DNA from: Pseudoclavibacter sp. 13-3
GTDB taxonomy: Bacteria; Actinomycetota; Actinomycetes; Actinomycetales; Microbacteriaceae
Length of the DNA: 64,000 nucleotides
Direction: 5' to 3'
Assembly: GCF_021168475.1 (NCBI RefSeq)
Contig: NZ_JAJOZT010000001.1
Location: forward strand, 496,001-560,000
Below the pieces are notes generated by a model, which was not told the origin of the DNA, ran no database searches, and was given only the letters and a program-made list of their open reading frames with translations. The translations under genes were made by a program, and so were the position numbers. Below are positions 29,198 through 38,620 of the stretch, in pieces (within the stretch, counting starts at the first letter, position 1; the number at the start of each line of letters is the position of its first letter).

Positions 29198-30100
29198 TCA
29201 GGCTGCAAGCGTGGCGAAGAGCAGGAGGAGCAGAAAGGCCATCGGCATCGAGGGAATGATAGCGTCCAGGCGGTCCATGAATCCACCGTGACCGGGAATC
29301 CACCGGCTCATGTCTTTGATGCCGAGCCAGCGCTTTACTGATGACTCGGCGAGGTCGCCCGCGGTGGCGGTGACCATCAGCAGCGGCCCGACGATCAGCC
29401 CGACCCACCACGGCATGCCTGCGATGAGCCAGACCGAGAGCACACCGGCCACGGCCGTGCTGACCAGCGCGCCGGCCTGTCCTTCCCACGTCTTCTTGGG
29501 GCTGATCCGAGGGGCCATGGGATGACGCCCGAAGAGCACGCCGCTCGCGTAGGCGCCGGTGTCGTTGCAGACCACGACGATGAGCGCACAGATCAGCCAC
29601 TCCACGCCGCCCTCATGAGCGATCAGAAGTGCAACGGTCGACAGGCTCATCGCGATGTAGACGATCAGAACCGTCGACCAGCCCACGGCGGGCCAAGGCG
29701 ACTGACGGCGGATGCCGTGGGCGATGATCTGCCAGAGAGCGGCCAGAACCAGCGCGCCGAGTCCGGCCCACGGCAGAGCTGCTCCGCCGAAGACGAACGC
29801 GATGCCCGGAAGCAGACCGGCCACGATTCCCAGCATCCACGGTGAGGCAGAGATCGACCGGAATCGCAGTGCGTGGGCCGTCTCAGCCACAGCCAGGCCG
29901 GTCGCCGCCATGAGCACCAGAACGAAAGCCGCATGACTGAGCAGCAGACTGCCCAGCACCACTGCGCCGATGAGCAGAGCAACGCCGATCGCCAACGGCA
30001 GGTTGCGGCCTGCCCTCTGCTCGAGACGCTGGTTCGCCTGCTCGAGCTGCTCGACCAGGGCCTTCGCCTGGGCCTGGTGACGATCTCTGTTGGTGCTCAC
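29198..30100 (-). CDS. cdsA: phosphatidate cytidylyltransferase
   Basis: A 300-residue membrane enzyme making CDP-diacylglycerol, the precursor of phosphatidylglycerol, cardiolipin and phosphatidylinositol. A soluble N-terminal coil (about 1-32) is followed by some seven to eight helices. The CDS signature is at the C-terminus: SPKKTWEGQAGALV (about 205), then GDLAESSVKRWLGIKD and PGHGGFMDRLD (about 255-285). The start is GTG at 30100, 24 nt after frr; no good ribosome binding site is seen. The order tsf-pyrH-frr-cdsA is classical for actinobacteria. Confidence 0.93.
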   Translation of the reverse strand: MSTNRDRHQAQAKALVEQLEQANQRLEQRAGRNLPLAIGVALLIGAVVLGSLLLSHAAFVLVLMAATGLAVAETAHALRFRSISASPWMLGIVAGLLPGIAFVFGGAALPWAGLGALVLAALWQIIAHGIRRQSPWPAVGWSTVLIVYIAMSLSTVALLIAHEGGVEWLICALIVVVCNDTGAYASGVLFGRHPMAPRISPKKTWEGQAGALVSTAVAGVLSVWLIAGMPWWVGLIVGPLLMVTATAGDLAESSVKRWLGIKDMSRWIPGHGGFMDRLDAIIPSMPMAFLLLLLFATLAA

Positions 30101-30124
30101 GGTGGTGTCGGCTGTGCTGCGAGG

Positions 30125-30679
30125 TCAGACCTCGAGCAGCTCGTCTTCTTTGCGCTCGAGCGACTTGTCGATCTGCTCGACGTGCTGCTTGGTCACGGCC
30201 TCAAGGTCTTTCTCGCCACGAGCGATCTCGTCATCGCCGACCTCGCCTTTCAGAGCGTCGAAGTCGTCTTTCGCCTTGCGACGCAGGTTGCGCACGACCA
30301 CGCGAGCCTCTTCTGCCTTCTGGCGAACCAGTTTCACGTACTCCTTGCGGCGCTCTTCGGTGAGCTCTGGCAGCACGACGCGAATGAGGTCGCCGTCGTT
30401 GGTAGGGTTCACACCGAGGTTGGGCTCGTTGCGAATCGCCTTCTCGATCTCGTGCAGAGCCGATTTGTCATACGGCGTGATCAGCAGTGTGCGAGCCTCG
30501 GGGTTCTGCAGCGAGGCGAGCTGCTGCAGCGGCGTGGGCGTGCCGTAGTAGTCGACGGGGATGCTGGCGAAGAGCGCTGGGTTCGCGCGGCCGGTGCGCA
30601 CCTGCGCGAACTCGTCTCGTGCGACCTCGACCGCCTTGGCCATGCGCTGCTTGGTCTCGTCAATGATGTCTTTGATCAT
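30125..30679 (-). CDS. frr: ribosome recycling factor
   Basis: A 184-residue RRF, the usual length. It splits post-termination ribosomes together with EF-G. The conserved blocks [43 protein letters not shown] and [15 protein letters not shown] are all present. The ATG at 30679 has a GAGGAGA ribosome binding site. It lies between pyrH and cdsA, 44 nt after pyrH. Confidence 0.97.
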   Translation of the reverse strand: MIKDIIDETKQRMAKAVEVARDEFAQVRTGRANPALFASIPVDYYGTPTPLQQLASLQNPEARTLLITPYDKSALHEIEKAIRNEPNLGVNPTNDGDLIRVVLPELTEERRKEYVKLVRQKAEEARVVVRNLRRKAKDDFDALKGEVGDDEIARGEKDLEAVTKQHVEQIDKSLERKEDELLEV

Positions 30680-30723
30680 GATGATGTCTCCTCTGTGCCG
30701 ATGGTCGTGTGGTGTGCGGTCGA

Positions 30724-31437
30724 TCAGGCGTCGGCACTGACCAGCGTGCCGATCTCGGTGCCTTGAATGGCCCGCGCGATGTTCTCGTGGTCATCCATGC
30801 CGAAGATGCGCATCGGCATGGCGTTGTCCATGCAGAGACTGAACGCGGTGGAGTCGACGACTTTCAGACCGCGCACCAAGGCGTCGGTGTAGGTGATCGC
30901 CTCGATCTTCTCAGCGTCGGGATGGGTCTTGGGGTCGGCGGTGTAGACCCCGTCGACGCCGTTCTTGGCGAAGAGCACCTCGTCGCATTTGATCTCGAGC
31001 GCTCGCTGTGCTGAGACGGTGTCGGTCGAGAAGTACGGCAGCCCTGCACCGGCGCCGAAGACGACGACGCGGCCCTTCTCGAGGTGACGGATGGCACGCA
31101 GCGGAATGTATGACTCGGCGACCTGCGTCATCTGGATCGCAGACTGCACGCGGGTGTCGACGCCGGCCTGCTGCAGGAAGTCTTGGAGCGCCAAGGCGTT
31201 CATCACTGTGCCGAGCATGCCCATGTAGTCGGCACGGGCGCGGTCCATGCCGCTGAGCGACAGCTCGGCACCGCGAAAGAAGTTGCCCCCGCCGACGACG
31301 ATCGCAACCTCGACCGTGCGCGACGCGATTGCGACCTGGTGGGCGATGGAGCTGACCACGTCGGGGTTCACTCCCAGAGCACCTGCCCCGAACGCCTCTC
31401 CGGAGAGTTTCAGCAGAACTCGTCGACGTCGTTCCAT
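30724..31437 (-). CDS. pyrH: UMP kinase
   Basis: A 237-residue hexameric UMP kinase of the amino acid kinase fold. Motifs are [14 protein letters not shown] (N-terminus), [25 protein letters not shown] and [14 protein letters not shown], followed by [10 protein letters not shown]-type sequence. It makes UDP from UMP for nucleotide and envelope precursors. Start choice is uncertain: AAGGAG lies 11 nt before the ATG at 31437 but only 8 and 5 nt before GTG codons at 31440 and 31443, so translation may begin two residues earlier. The gene is separated from tsf by a terminator hairpin. Confidence 0.93.
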   Translation of the reverse strand: MERRRRVLLKLSGEAFGAGALGVNPDVVSSIAHQVAIASRTVEVAIVVGGGNFFRGAELSLSGMDRARADYMGMLGTVMNALALQDFLQQAGVDTRVQSAIQMTQVAESYIPLRAIRHLEKGRVVVFGAGAGLPYFSTDTVSAQRALEIKCDEVLFAKNGVDGVYTADPKTHPDAEKIEAITYTDALVRGLKVVDSTAFSLCMDNAMPMRIFGMDDHENIARAIQGTEIGTLVSADA

Positions 31438-31600
31438 CACCACATGCGCTCCTTCATACTGAGACGCCGGTCTGAACGGCCGCGTCACTGTGCTCTGCAA
31501 GTCTAGGGTTCGGTCTCGGTTGCTGCCGTCGAGGGCAGCTCGGCTGTCGTGCAGCCGGATCCCGCACTGCCGAGACCAGCCAGTGAGGGCATACATGAAA

Positions 31601-31625
31601 GTGGCCCGGCACTCGGCCGGGCCAC
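31601..31625 (-). terminator. terminator after tsf
   Basis: A perfect 10-bp GC-rich stem (31601-31610 with 31616-31625), 5-nt loop, followed on the minus strand by TTTC. It separates rpsB-tsf from pyrH-frr-cdsA. Confidence 0.8.
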
Positions 31626-31635
31626 CAACGAAGCG

Positions 31636-32463
31636 TCAGGCTCCGACGCGGAAGCGGACGAACGAGTTCACCGTCAGCCCGGCATCCTTCAACACCTGAG
31701 CGATGCTCAGCTTGTGATCACGTGCGTAGTCCTGGTCGGGCAGCACGATCGTCTTGAAGAAGCCGTTGAGGCGACCCTCGACGATGCGGGGCAGGGCCTT
31801 CTCAGGCTTGCCCTCGTTGCGCGAGGTCTCTTCGGCGATGCGACGCTCGTTCTCGACGTCTTCTGCCGGGACCTCCTCGCGAGTCATGTACTTCGGATCG
31901 GCGAACGAGATGTGCTGCGCAATCGAGTGCGCGGTCTCGCTGTCGTCACCGTCGTACGAGACGATCACGCCGAGCTGCGGAGGCAGGTCGGGGTTGGTGC
32001 GGTGCAGGTAGACCGCGAAGTGCTCGCCCTCGAGCTGAGTCAGACGACGCAGCTCGACCTTCTCGCCGATGATGGCGCTGGTGTCGGTGATGAGCTCTTC
32101 GACGTTCTTGCCCTCGACCGGAGCGGCGAGCGCAGCCGTGAGGTCAGCCGCGCCGACCTCGGCGATTGCGGTGAGCACCTGCTCGGCGAGCTCGATGAAG
32201 CGCTCGTTCTTGGCCACGAAGTCGGTCTCGCAGGCCAGCTCGATCAGGTACGCGCGGCGCCCGTCGACCTTGGCAGCGATGAGCCCGTTGGTCGTGGTGC
32301 GACCTTCGCGCTTCGCGACGCCCTTCAGGCCCTTCACGCGCAGCAGCTCAATGGCCTTCTCGACGTCGCCTTCGGCCTCGTCAAGCGCCTTCTTGCAGTC
32401 GAGCATGCCCGAGCCGGTGCGCTCGCGCAGGGCTTTGACATCAGCGGCAGTGTAATTCGCCAT
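31636..32463 (-). CDS. tsf: elongation factor Ts
   Basis: A 275-residue EF-Ts, the nucleotide exchange factor for EF-Tu. The N-terminal UBA-like domain (MANYTAADVKALRERTGSG, then MLDCKKALDEAEGD) carries the conserved TGSGMMDCKKAL-type sequence, followed by GLIAAKVDGRRAYLIELACETDFVAKNE. The EF-Tu contact Asp-Phe pair is in ETDFVA. It follows rpsB after 44 nt, the standard bacterial order, and ends just before a strong terminator. Confidence 0.97.
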   Translation of the reverse strand: MANYTAADVKALRERTGSGMLDCKKALDEAEGDVEKAIELLRVKGLKGVAKREGRTTTNGLIAAKVDGRRAYLIELACETDFVAKNERFIELAEQVLTAIAEVGAADLTAALAAPVEGKNVEELITDTSAIIGEKVELRRLTQLEGEHFAVYLHRTNPDLPPQLGVIVSYDGDDSETAHSIAQHISFADPKYMTREEVPAEDVENERRIAEETSRNEGKPEKALPRIVEGRLNGFFKTIVLPDQDYARDHKLSIAQVLKDAGLTVNSFVRFRVGA

Positions 32464-32507
32464 GTTTCTGTTTCTCTCGCTCTCTCGCGTTGGGTTGTCT
32501 CGAAGAC

Positions 32508-33338
32508 TTACTTGTCGGCGGGGGTCTCAGCAGCGGGCTGCTCGGCGACCTCAGCAGCGGCCTCGGCGGGCTTCTGCTCATCCTGCTTCAGCAGCTCGCG
32601 CTCCCACTCGGCCAGAGGCTCGGCCTCGCCGGCCTCTTCGTCTTTGCTGTGACGCGCGACCAGGCCGGCAGCAGCAGCGTCGGCGATGATCTTGGTGAGC
32701 AGCGAGACCGACCGAATCGCGTCGTCGTTGCCCGGAATCGGGTAGGCGATGTCATCGGGGTCGATGTTGGTGTCGAGGATGGCGACGACCGGGATGCCCA
32801 GCTTCTTCGCCTCTTGCACGGCGAGGTGCTCTTTGTTGGCGTCGACGATCCACATGGCCGAAGGGGTCTTGTCGAGGTTGCGGATGCCGCCCAGCGTCTT
32901 CTCGAGCTTGTCTTTCTCGCGCTTGAGGATGAGCAGCTCTTTCTTGGTGCGACCCGAGCCGGCCACGTCGTCGAAGTCGATCTCTTCGAGCTCTTTCAGA
33001 CGCTGCAGGCGCTTGTGCACGGTCGAGAAGTTGGTCAGCAGACCACCGAGCCAGCGGTGGTTGATGTACGGCTGGCCCACGCGCGTCGCCTGCTCGGCGA
33101 TGGCCTCCTGAGCCTGCTTCTTGGTGCCGACGAAGAGAATCGTGCCGCCGTGGGCGACCGTCTGCTTCACGAAGTCGTAGGCCTTGTCGATGTAGCCCAG
33201 CGACTTCTGCAGGTCGATGATGTAGATGCCCGAGCGCTCGGTGAAGATGAAGCGCTTGACTTTCGGGTTCCAGCGGCGGGTCTGGTGCCCGAAGTGCACG
33301 CCGCTGTCGAGCAGCTGGCGGATGGTAACGACGGCCAT
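32508..33338 (-). CDS. rpsB: 30S ribosomal protein S2
   Basis: A 276-residue S2, with the conserved core [54 protein letters not shown] and [25 protein letters not shown]. The C-terminus has an Ala/Glu-rich extension typical of actinobacteria. I chose the ATG at 33338 (GGAGACACGGCA just upstream); the 10 preceding in-frame residues are not family sequence. S2 is essential for S1 docking in many bacteria. The upstream leader is long (see the leader entry). Confidence 0.96.
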   Translation of the reverse strand: MAVVTIRQLLDSGVHFGHQTRRWNPKVKRFIFTERSGIYIIDLQKSLGYIDKAYDFVKQTVAHGGTILFVGTKKQAQEAIAEQATRVGQPYINHRWLGGLLTNFSTVHKRLQRLKELEEIDFDDVAGSGRTKKELLILKREKDKLEKTLGGIRNLDKTPSAMWIVDANKEHLAVQEAKKLGIPVVAILDTNIDPDDIAYPIPGNDDAIRSVSLLTKIIADAAAAGLVARHSKDEEAGEAEPLAEWERELLKQDEQKPAEAAAEVAEQPAAETPADK

Positions 33339-33512
33339 TGCCGTGTCTCCTGTTCTGCGTGTGTTCACACGCCTCTTGCGGTTGAGCGGTCACCGGGTCG
33401 GTGGCCCCTGGTGCTCATGACTCACCTCACCACCGAAGTGGACCGTTGAGGCTGTGTCATCTGTGCGAGCACGCGAAGTCAGCAGATTGCTCTACTGCTG
33501 TCGACAATCATA
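33339..33512 (-). promoter_or_regulatory. rpsB leader region with -10 box
   Basis: TATGAT on the minus strand (33512-33507) is the best -10 candidate, giving a leader of about 160 nt before rpsB. The leader can fold: GTGTG..CACAC around 33359-33371 about 20 nt before the start codon, and CACCxGGG/CCCGGTG further up. The stretch 33513-33667 between this and the M23 gene holds nothing I can identify. Confidence 0.4.
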
Positions 33513-33667
33513 GCCCACGAAGCGCGCTCTCCGCGCCCTCTCGACGAACGCGTCTTCGCTGCGAGACGTGCCCTGGCGAGTGCGCACAGGCTCCACGCAT
33601 CCCTTCCGTTCTGCACAGCGGTCTCTGACGTCTTTCAGCGCGGGGCCTGCGACGTTTGAATCGCTCT

Positions 33668-34336
33668 ATGACGAGAGACGCCAACGCCCGCAACAGCACC
33701 GGTCTCGACACACGGCCTTCGCATGGATCAGGCCAGCTCAGCGCATCGGCTCCGCGACGGCAGACACCTGGGCGGCGCCGTCAGGGGTCATGGTCCTGTT
33801 CCACCCGCGGCCGCTGGAAGCTGATGGTTCCGTCTCTGCTGATCGCTGCCGGCTTCGCTCTGTGGACGCCGGCGGCCGCCGACCTGCAGTCTGCTACGAC
33901 CCTGCCTGCGCACACACCCTGCAGCGATCTGCCCTGCTGGTCATGGCCGCTGCCCGCACCGAGAACGGTGGCCGGCCCGTTTCGAGCACCGCCGCATCCG
34001 TACGGCCCCGGGCATCGCGGCATCGACATCACCGCAGCCGAAGGCGCAGAGGTGCTCGCCGTCGACGACGGCACCGTGTCGTTCGCCGGTCGTGTGGTCG
34101 ATCGCCCAGTTGTGACGGTCGCTCACGATCACTCCTGGCGTTCCAGCCACGAACCCGTGGAGCCCGTCGTGGCACAGGGCGATCGGGTCGTGCGAGGCCA
34201 GGTGATCGGGCGCATCGCCGCGGGCTCGCACTGCTCCGGCTGCCTGCACCTCGGGGCCCGTCATCTGGACGACTACTTCTCGCCCCTGCTGCTGATCGAG
34301 GGCGCCGACCCGTCGGTGCTGCTGCCGCTGCCCTGA
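33668..34336 (+). CDS. M23-like peptidase (degenerate, actinobacterial rpsB-adjacent type)
   Basis: A 222-residue protein with a C-terminal LytM/M23 domain (about 105-215). GPGHRGIDITAAEGAEVLAV supplies the first zinc His and Asp, and VVTVAHDHSW plus GDRVVRGQVIGRI are typical barrel strands. The final HxH motif of active enzymes is replaced by CLHLGAR, as in a group of actinobacterial M23 proteins encoded beside rpsB, so catalysis is uncertain. A signal-like segment WKLMVPSLLIAAGFALWTPAAA lies at about 53-74 behind an unusually long, basic N-terminus. The true start may be downstream (an ATG at 33824 would begin inside the hydrophobic stretch) or the ATG at 33668 used here. It is transcribed away from rpsB. 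Confidence 0.7.
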   Translation: MTRDANARNSTGLDTRPSHGSGQLSASAPRRQTPGRRRQGSWSCSTRGRWKLMVPSLLIAAGFALWTPAAADLQSATTLPAHTPCSDLPCWSWPLPAPRTVAGPFRAPPHPYGPGHRGIDITAAEGAEVLAVDDGTVSFAGRVVDRPVVTVAHDHSWRSSHEPVEPVVAQGDRVVRGQVIGRIAAGSHCSGCLHLGARHLDDYFSPLLLIEGADPSVLLPLP

Positions 34337-34410
34337 CTCCTGCGCCGGACAACGTGGCCTGCGCAGCCTCGTTCCGAGCCCTCCGCTCGTCAGCGGTGGG
34401 TCTGGCACGA

Positions 34411-35337
34411 TCAGGCTCGTGGATGCGCCTGCAGATACGACGAGGCGAGCTGCTCGACCGAGACGTGCGTGTAGATCTGCGTCGTGCCGATGCTCGAGTG
34501 CCCGAGCAGAGTCTGCACGGCGCGCAGGTCGGCTCCCCCGTCGAGCATGTGCGTCGCGGCCGTGTGACGAAACGAGTGCGGGCCGGCATTGCGCGCGCCG
34601 ACTGCGGTGAGCGCCTGTGTGACGACGCCGTGCACCGTGCGTGCGTTGATCTGACCGCCTCGTGCGCCGAGAAAGAGATGATGAGCTGCATCAGGATGCA
34701 ATGCACGCGCTGCGAGCGTACCTCGCGCGGCCGCGAGGTACTGGTCGATCGCCGCGAGCGCGATCTCGCCGATCGGCACGACACGCTCTTTGTCGCCCTT
34801 GCCGATGACAGTGATCAGTCTGTTGTCGTGATCTATGTCGTCCAGGGTCAGACCGACCAGCTCGGAGACGCGCAGCGCAGAGGCATAGAGCACCTCGAGC
34901 ATGGCCCAGTCGCGCGCCTTCACCGGGTCGCCGGAGGCTGCGGCCTCGTGTGCGTGCTCGAGCAGCGCCCGCATGGTCTGGCGGCTGTGAACGACCGGCA
35001 GGGTGCGGCTGGTCTTGGGCACCTGGAGCCGGGCCGCGGGATCAGTCTCGACGATGCCCTGTTCGAACACCCAGCGTCCGAATGACCGTGCGACGGTGGA
35101 TCGGCGGGCCAGACTCGTCTCGGCGAGACCTCGCTGCGAGCTGTGCCACAGCCAGTCTCTGAGGTGCTCGAGGCTCAACTGCTGAATGCGTGTGACCTGC
35201 GCGTCGGCGAGCTCTGCGGCGAGGTCGTTCAGGTCGATGCCGTAGGCCTTCACCGTGTTTGCCGACAGCCCTCTGACCGCCCGAATGTCGTTCAGGTAGC
35301 GGTCGATCGCCTCGGCGACAGAGATCTCAGCAGTCAT
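34411..35337 (-). CDS. xerC: tyrosine recombinase XerC
   Basis: A 308-residue tyrosine recombinase acting with XerD at dif to resolve chromosome dimers. The N-terminal SAM-like core-binding domain (about 1-100) and catalytic domain carry the full set of active residues: Arg in ASALRVSELVGL (about 158), Lys in VIGKGDKERVVPI (about 183), HSFRHTAATHML (His/Arg, about 257), LLGHSSIGTTQ (His, about 280) and Tyr in IYTHVS (about 289). It lies last in the yraN-comM-dprA-xerC operon, a common actinobacterial order, which supports XerC rather than XerD. Confidence 0.92.
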   Translation of the reverse strand: MTAEISVAEAIDRYLNDIRAVRGLSANTVKAYGIDLNDLAAELADAQVTRIQQLSLEHLRDWLWHSSQRGLAETSLARRSTVARSFGRWVFEQGIVETDPAARLQVPKTSRTLPVVHSRQTMRALLEHAHEAAASGDPVKARDWAMLEVLYASALRVSELVGLTLDDIDHDNRLITVIGKGDKERVVPIGEIALAAIDQYLAAARGTLAARALHPDAAHHLFLGARGGQINARTVHGVVTQALTAVGARNAGPHSFRHTAATHMLDGGADLRAVQTLLGHSSIGTTQIYTHVSVEQLASSYLQAHPRA

Positions 35338-35357
35338 GCCACCAGAATGTCACGCGG

Positions 35358-36593
35358 TCAGCCGCGCAGCCACGTGCCGCCGCCGCGATCGTGCGCGAGC
35401 TGCAGCAGCTCGAGTTCGTTCAGGCACGCGCGCACCGTCGCCAGTGGCATGCCGCAGAGCCGTGCGATGCCCAGGGCGTCATGCGCCTGTCTCGGATGCA
35501 GTGCGTCATGCACGCGCACCAGATCAGCGCGCAGCCCGTCGGTCTGCACCTGCTCCATCTCAAGCTCTGGCTGGGCCGTGAGCAGCGACAGGCAGTCATC
35601 GGCGCCGGTCACCAGTTCGGCGAGGCCGTCGCGGATGAGCCGATTCGTTCCCGCGGACATCACCGAGAAGACTGACCCCGGCACAGCGGCGACATGGCGC
35701 CCCATCTGCGCTGCATGATGCACCGTGTTGAGCGCCCCTGATCTGCGACCGGCCTCGACCACCACCGTCATCACGCCGAGCGCAGCGATCACCCGGTTGC
35801 GCTGCAGAAATCTCCAGCGGGTCGGCGGTGTGCCCGGCGCCTGTTCGGCGACCAGACAGCCGCGGTCGGCGATCTCGCGCAGCAGCTCTTCGTTTCCTGC
35901 CGGGTAGAGCCGGTCGATGCCGCCGGCGAGCACCGCCACGGTGTCTCCCTGCAGGCTGAGCGCAGCGCGGTGTGCCTGCCGATCGATGCCGTAGGCACCG
36001 CCAGAGACCACGGTGAAGCCGTGCTGCACACACCCCTGCACGAGTTCGGCGCAGACTCCCAGCCCGTAGCTGCTGGCTGATCGGGCACCGACGATCGAGA
36101 TGGCACGTGCCCGGTTCAGCAGCGCTGGTCGGCCGATCGACCACAGACACATCGGCGCATGCTCGGCGAGGTCTGAGAACCGTGTGGGCCATGACTCGTC
36201 GCCCGGCAGCAGCAGCGTTGCGTGCAGACTCCTCGCTGAAGAGATCGAGTCGAGAAATCTGCGGTCGCCGAGCCGAGGGCTCCAACGCTGCAGCGCCTCT
36301 CGAAGCTGTGAAGTCTGCTCACCGGGTCGACTCGGATCATGCTGTGACCGGATGCCGCCTATGGCCTGACGCAGCGCGTCGACCATTCCGTGCTGACGCA
36401 CGAGGCGCCCGGCGACGCCGTCTCCCGGCTCGATCAGATACGACCACCAGACCGCCGCCAGCACAGACTCGATCGACTCCGACCGATCCGGCGCTCGCAG
36501 CTCATGCAGATGAGCCGTCACCTCTCTGGTTTCTGCCGACGTCAGCCGGTGAACGTCAGCCAAGATGTCGAGCAGTGATCTGTCACCGATCAT
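35358..36593 (-). CDS. dprA: DNA processing protein DprA
   Basis: A 411-residue DprA, which loads RecA on incoming single-stranded DNA during transformation. An N-terminal helical region (about 1-130) precedes the Rossmann fold: SIVGARSASSYGLGVCAELV (about 180), TVVSGGAYGIDRQAHRAAL, AVLAGGIDRLYPAGNEEL and GTPPTRWRFLQRNRVIAALG. A winged-helix domain (about 345-411) ends the protein. The start is ATG 36593 with GGAGG upstream; it overlaps comM by 11 nt. In actinobacteria DprA often persists without proven competence, so the role is inferred. Confidence 0.92.
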   Translation of the reverse strand: MIGDRSLLDILADVHRLTSAETREVTAHLHELRAPDRSESIESVLAAVWWSYLIEPGDGVAGRLVRQHGMVDALRQAIGGIRSQHDPSRPGEQTSQLREALQRWSPRLGDRRFLDSISSARSLHATLLLPGDESWPTRFSDLAEHAPMCLWSIGRPALLNRARAISIVGARSASSYGLGVCAELVQGCVQHGFTVVSGGAYGIDRQAHRAALSLQGDTVAVLAGGIDRLYPAGNEELLREIADRGCLVAEQAPGTPPTRWRFLQRNRVIAALGVMTVVVEAGRRSGALNTVHHAAQMGRHVAAVPGSVFSVMSAGTNRLIRDGLAELVTGADDCLSLLTAQPELEMEQVQTDGLRADLVRVHDALHPRQAHDALGIARLCGMPLATVRACLNELELLQLAHDRGGGTWLRG

Positions 36594-38166
36594 GTTCGCC
36601 TCCGCCTCGCCACGACATCGCCCTGGCGATGTGTTCGCTGCCCGGCGACTGATCGCCGGCGAGATCGCAGAGCGTCCAGGCGATGCGCAGCAGCCGAAAG
36701 TAGCCGCGCAGCGTGATGGTGCCGAGGTCGAGCGCCCGGTCGAGCGTCGCGGTGGCCTGTGACGCGGGCCGCAGCCGGCCCCGAAGCGTCTCACCCGACA
36801 CCTGACTGTTCAGCTCGTGCCCCAGCGGTCGAAGCCGTTCGGCGCTGGCCGCTCTGGCGCGTTCGACCTCTGCCCTGGCCTGAGCACTGGTCAATGTCTG
36901 TGGATCGTCGATCAGAACGCGGTGGCTGCGCACCCGGCCAACGTCGACTCTGAGATCGACGCGGTCGAGCAGCGGGCCGCTCAGCCTGGCCAGATAGCGT
37001 CTGCGCTGAGCCGACGTGCAGCTGCACGTGCCCTCTGGCTCACCGGCATACCCGCACGGGCACGGGTTGGCCGCCATCACCAGCTGAAAGTCTGCCGGCA
37101 GGCGACCCACGGCTCCTGCTCGGTGCAACGTCAGCGTGCCGGTCTCGAGACACTGCCGCAGTGAGTCGAGCACGTGAGCTCTGAACTCGGGCGCTTCGTC
37201 GAGAAAGAGCACGCCATGTGCACTCAGCGACACGAGCCCGGGTCTGAGCGAGCTGCCTCCGCCGATCAGCCCGCCCATGGTGAGACTGTGATGCGGCGCC
37301 TCGAACGGCGGCTGAGTCGGCAGTTCGCGCACGCCTGTTCTCGACGTGAGCGAGCGCACCGCGGTCACCTCGAGCTGCTCGCGCTTGCTCAGCGGCGGCA
37401 GCAGCGTCGCGAGGCTGTTCGCCAGCATCGATTTTCCGGCTCCCGGGCTGCCGGTGAGCATCAGATGATGTCTGCCGGTCGCTGCGACGATCAAGGCCTC
37501 GACGGCGTCGCGCTGCCCCACGATCTCGCTGAGATCGGGGGGCGCATGCAGACGCTCGACGTTCGCGGGGGCCAGCTCGTCGACCTCGTCTGCGGACTCG
37601 CCCGGCTCGGGCCGGGCCGTGGCCAGTGCAGGTGGCCGATCCCGCGGATGCGGTGGGGCGCCCAAGAGGCGGATCAGCTCGATCAGGTCATCGACACCGA
37701 CGACATGGATGCCGTCGACGAATCGTGCCTCGGCCAGATTCTCGCTCGGCACGACCGCTTTCGTCACACCGTCTCGCACCGCGCTGAGCAGTGCCGGCAG
37801 CACGCCTGGAATCGGCCGAATTCGACCTTCGAGGGTCAGTTCGCCGAGCACGACGGTGTCGCGTGAAGGCTGCGGTGGCACGATGCCCTGGGCGATCAGG
37901 ACGGCCACGGCGATCGCCGCGTCGAAACCGGTGCCGTGTTTGGGTGCACCCGCCGGCACCAGGTTGACCGTGAGACGCGTATCCGGATACGGCTGGCCGG
38001 TGTTGCCCAACGCGACACGCACACGGTGCTCCGCCTGAGCGACGGCCGTGTCGGCCAGACCGACGATGCGCGTCGCGGGCAGTCCCGCGCTCACATCGGC
38101 CTCGATGTCGATGAGACAGCCCTCGATTCCGGTCAACGAGACCGCTTGACAGATGCCGAGCGTCAT
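36583..38166 (-). CDS. comM: YifB/ComM family Mg-chelatase-like AAA+ ATPase
   Basis: A 527-residue protein of the ComM/YifB family. An N-terminal ribosomal-S5-like domain (about 1-165, with MTLGICQAVSLTGIEG) precedes the AAA+ module: Walker A LTGSPGAGKSML (about 240), Walker B GVLFLDEAPEF (about 325), a PCPCGY zinc-like loop and a C-terminal Mg-chelatase-type domain. ComM is a hexameric helicase that extends branch migration during natural transformation. The start is ATG 38166, overlapping the yraN stop (ATGA). Residues 200-230 are Pro/Glu-rich linker. With dprA downstream, a DNA uptake or recombination role is plausible. Confidence 0.9.
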   Translation of the reverse strand: MTLGICQAVSLTGIEGCLIDIEADVSAGLPATRIVGLADTAVAQAEHRVRVALGNTGQPYPDTRLTVNLVPAGAPKHGTGFDAAIAVAVLIAQGIVPPQPSRDTVVLGELTLEGRIRPIPGVLPALLSAVRDGVTKAVVPSENLAEARFVDGIHVVGVDDLIELIRLLGAPPHPRDRPPALATARPEPGESADEVDELAPANVERLHAPPDLSEIVGQRDAVEALIVAATGRHHLMLTGSPGAGKSMLANSLATLLPPLSKREQLEVTAVRSLTSRTGVRELPTQPPFEAPHHSLTMGGLIGGGSSLRPGLVSLSAHGVLFLDEAPEFRAHVLDSLRQCLETGTLTLHRAGAVGRLPADFQLVMAANPCPCGYAGEPEGTCSCTSAQRRRYLARLSGPLLDRVDLRVDVGRVRSHRVLIDDPQTLTSAQARAEVERARAASAERLRPLGHELNSQVSGETLRGRLRPASQATATLDRALDLGTITLRGYFRLLRIAWTLCDLAGDQSPGSEHIARAMSWRGGGEHDR

Positions 38167-38570
38167 CGCACACCTCGTCGGTGCTCGACCTGCAGACCGT
38201 CTCGATACGCCCGCACACCGATGGCGTCGATGCGCACCAGACCGGGCCAGCCGTTGTTGACTTCGAGCCACTGCCCCGCCAAGGCGCGCAGCTGACGCAT
38301 CTTGCGGGCGTCGATTGCGTCGAAAGGCGTGCCGTGGCGGTCGCTGGCACGCGTCTTCACCTCGATGAAGACGAGCGTCTCACTGTCGCGAGCGATGATG
38401 TCGATCTCTCCGGCACGGCCGGAGCGCCAGTTGCGGTCGATGATCGTGTAGCCCAGATCGGTCAGAAAGTGGGCGGCGAACGCCTCGCCTCGGCGGCCGA
38501 GCGGCACACGAGGGTCGGCGGCTGCGTCGGGTTGCTGCCCTGCTTGTTCGAGGTTCTCGCTTGCGTTCAT
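38163..38570 (-). CDS. yraN: UPF0102 nuclease-fold protein YraN
   Basis: A 135-residue protein of the UPF0102 family, which has a restriction-endonuclease-like fold. The signature is clear: GRRGEAFAAHFLTDLGY, NWRSGRAGEIDIIARD and VFIEVKTRASDRHG, with the Asp, Glu and Lys of a PD-(D/E)xK-type site. No biochemical role is established. The ATG at 38570 is the first usable start. It begins the yraN-comM-dprA-xerC operon, behind two tandem palindromic repeats. Confidence 0.9.
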   Translation of the reverse strand: MNASENLEQAGQQPDAAADPRVPLGRRGEAFAAHFLTDLGYTIIDRNWRSGRAGEIDIIARDSETLVFIEVKTRASDRHGTPFDAIDARKMRQLRALAGQWLEVNNGWPGLVRIDAIGVRAYRDGLQVEHRRGVR

Positions 38571-38620
38571 GCCACCAGTGTCGGCACGCGAAGGTCACTC
38601 CGGCCAGAACCGTCACATCA

